Of a DNA stretch of 16,774 nucleotides, positions 15,371 through 16,774 are shown in pieces. Position numbers and translations under genes: made by a program. Each line of letters opens with the position of its first letter. Position 1 is the first letter of the stretch. Origin of the DNA: Bacteroidales bacterium UBA3623 (GTDB lineage: Bacteria; Bacteroidota; Bacteroidia; Bacteroidales; UBA932); the NCBI GenBank assembly GCA_002373715.1, contig DFLI01000132.1:19231-36004 (forward strand), in the 5' to 3' direction. The notes under the pieces were generated by a model. That model was not told where the DNA came from and made no database searches. It worked only from the letters and a program-made list of their open reading frames with translations.

Positions 15371-16774
15371 GAAAAACCTTACTGAGCGGTCTTCTGCTGC
15401 TGTGTGCGGCAGGTCTGTGGGCCCAGGACCTCAGAAGCGGCCCCTATGAATTGCCGTACAAGAACACGTACGTGAAAAATATCTTCGTGGCCGAGAACGC
15501 CTACCGTTCCATGCCCCGGAGCACCCAGGAACCCGGCAGCTTCGAGCAGGCCCGCAGGGTGTTGCCCTCTCCCATCTGGGAGGGCCACCAGGCCGAGGTA
15601 GATATGTACTGGCATGCCTGGAAGATTGCCATCGGCAATATCCGGCAGCCGCAGGAGGGCTCCGGCTTTGTGAGCCCGTACCTGGACGTGGCCTACAACG
15701 GCAACATCTTCATGTGGGACGACAGTTTCATGATGCTGTTCGCCCGCTACGGCTACCGTTTCTTCCCCTTCCAGAAAACCCTGGATAACTTTTACGCCAA
15801 GCAGCACCAGGACGGCTTCATCTGCCGCGAAATAAGGGCCGATGGTTCTGACTGTTTCGAAAGGTATGATCCCGTTTCCACGGGCCCGAACCTTCTCCCT
15901 TGGGCGGAACTGCTGTATTATGAGCAGTTCGGAGACATAGACCGCCTGCACCGGGTTTTCCCGGCCCTGGTGGCCTACGCCCAGTGGTGGAAACTGAACC
16001 GCACCTGGCCCAACGGCACCTATTGGAGCAGCGGCTGGGGCACCGGCATGGACAACATGCCCCGTGTTCCGGAAGGCTACAACCAGATTTTCTCCAACGG
16101 CCACATGAGCTGGCTGGATACCAATCTGCAGCAGTACCTGGTTAATAATTGCCTCATGCAGATTGGCTTCTACACGGAGCGCTGGCAGGAAATTGAGGAG
16201 ATGGAAGACGAGATGAAATTCCTCAAGTCCTGGATCAACGACAATATGTGGGACCCCGAGACCGGCTTCCTCTATGACGTTTATGCCGACGGCTCCCGCA
16301 ATGCTACCAAGGGAATATCGGCCTTCTGGGCCCTCCAGACAGATATTCTGGACGCCGAACGGCTGGATACGTTGGTGGCGCACCTTTCCGACACCACGGA
16401 GTTTAACCGCACCCACCGCGTGCCTTCCCTCAGTGCAGACCACAAGAAGTACAATCCTCTGGGCCGTTACTGGCAGGGCGGCATCTGGCCGGGCACCAAC
16501 TACATGGTGATTGACGGCCTGTGGCGCAAGGGCTATAAGGACCTTTCCCGCCAGATTGCCGACAATCATTTTGGCAATGTGCTGCAGGTGTGGAAAGACA
16601 CCGGCACCTTCTGGGAGTATTACGCCCCCGAGAGCGTAGAGCCCGGCTTTATGGCCCGCAAAGACTTTGTGGGCTGGACCGGTCTTCCGCCCATTGCGGA
16701 ATTCATCGAATGCATCCTGGGCATCCGGGGCCAGTATAGCGAAAACAAAATTGAGTGGGATGTGCGTCAGCTGG
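15367..16774 (+). CDS. GH63-type (MGH1-like) glycoside hydrolase, 3' end outside the window
   Basis: The frame starts at ATG 15367, inside the stop of the phosphatase gene (ATGA overlap), and stays open for 469 codons to the window edge. The N-terminus MRKTLLSGLLLLCAAGLWAQ is a cleavable signal peptide. From about residue 75 the protein looks like an (alpha/alpha)6 barrel of the GH63/mannosylglycerate-hydrolase-like group: FMWDDSFMMLFARYG, SGWGTGMDNMPR (Asp229, expected general acid), YWQGGIWPGTNYMVI and FWEYYAPE (Glu417, expected base). These inverting enzymes act mostly on alpha-glucosides, including the terminal glucoses of N-glycans, and on mannosylglycerate. A GH37-like trehalase is a related but less likely reading. 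Most of the catalytic domain is present; what is missing is a short C-terminal part of unknown length. Its position directly after GH92 and the phosphatase suggests removal of a capping sugar. Confidence 0.85.
   Translation, partial: MRKTLLSGLLLLCAAGLWAQDLRSGPYELPYKNTYVKNIFVAENAYRSMPRSTQEPGSFEQARRVLPSPIWEGHQAEVDMYWHAWKIAIGNIRQPQEGSGFVSPYLDVAYNGNIFMWDDSFMMLFARYGYRFFPFQKTLDNFYAKQHQDGFICREIRADGSDCFERYDPVSTGPNLLPWAELLYYEQFGDIDRLHRVFPALVAYAQWWKLNRTWPNGTYWSSGWGTGMDNMPRVPEGYNQIFSNGHMSWLDTNLQQYLVNNCLMQIGFYTERWQEIEEMEDEMKFLKSWINDNMWDPETGFLYDVYADGSRNATKGISAFWALQTDILDAERLDTLVAHLSDTTEFNRTHRVPSLSADHKKYNPLGRYWQGGIWPGTNYMVIDGLWRKGYKDLSRQIADNHFGNVLQVWKDTGTFWEYYAPESVEPGFMARKDFVGWTGLPPIAEFIECILGIRGQYSENKIEWDVRQL

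Noticed and set aside
1..16774. Signs of a mobile element, prophage, CRISPR array, toxin-antitoxin or defence system
   Set aside because: No integrase, transposase, terminal repeats, tRNA or regularly spaced repeats were seen, and codon use looks even across the window; all genes fit a glycan and phosphate utilization locus.

Overview
The window looks like part of a genome from the phylum Bacteroidota, probably order Bacteroidales. Several signs agree: a SusC/SusD pair, many lipoprotein signal peptides, start codons with no clear Shine-Dalgarno sequence but AT-rich leaders, and several good matches to the Bacteroides-type promoter (-33 TTTG / -7 TAnnTTTG). Coding DNA is visibly GC-rich, while the few intergenic stretches are AT-rich. 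I cannot name the genus. No RNA genes, insertion sequences, CRISPR arrays or tandem repeats were seen, and no gene-free stretch exceeds about 285 bases.

Layout. (1) 1-998: the last codons of an unidentified gene overlap the start of a glycerophosphodiester phosphodiesterase lipoprotein. (2) 995-2170, minus strand: a XylR-type regulator (periplasmic-binding-protein-like sensor plus AraC helix-turn-helix), tail to tail with the phosphodiesterase; the two stop codons overlap. (3) 2171-2455: a divergent control region with two promoters and three TTGCGCA(A/T) boxes spaced 21 and 42 bp apart. (4) 2456-8994: an operon of a SusC-like TonB-dependent transporter, a SusD-like glycan-binding lipoprotein and a beta-helix surface lipoprotein, ending in a strong hairpin terminator. 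(5) 9050-10534, minus strand: a GH20 beta-hexosaminidase. (6) 10647 to the window end: a tightly coupled operon of a GH92 alpha-mannosidase with extra C-terminal domains, a phospholipase-C-like/alkaline phosphatase fusion, and a GH63-type glycosidase cut off by the window edge.

Together this is a polysaccharide utilization locus. GH92, GH20 and a GH63-like enzyme point to mannose- and N-acetylhexosamine-containing glycans such as eukaryotic N-glycans or fungal mannoprotein. The unusual part is the phosphate-handling equipment: a phosphodiesterase at one end, and a phosphodiesterase-like domain fused to a complete alkaline phosphatase sandwiched between two glycosidases. This suggests, without proving it, that the substrate carries phosphate, for example phosphomannan, mannose-phosphate N-glycans or GPI-anchor glycan. 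Expression of the import operon is probably controlled by the neighbouring XylR-type sensor through the spaced boxes rather than by the hybrid two-component or ECF-sigma systems common for such loci.
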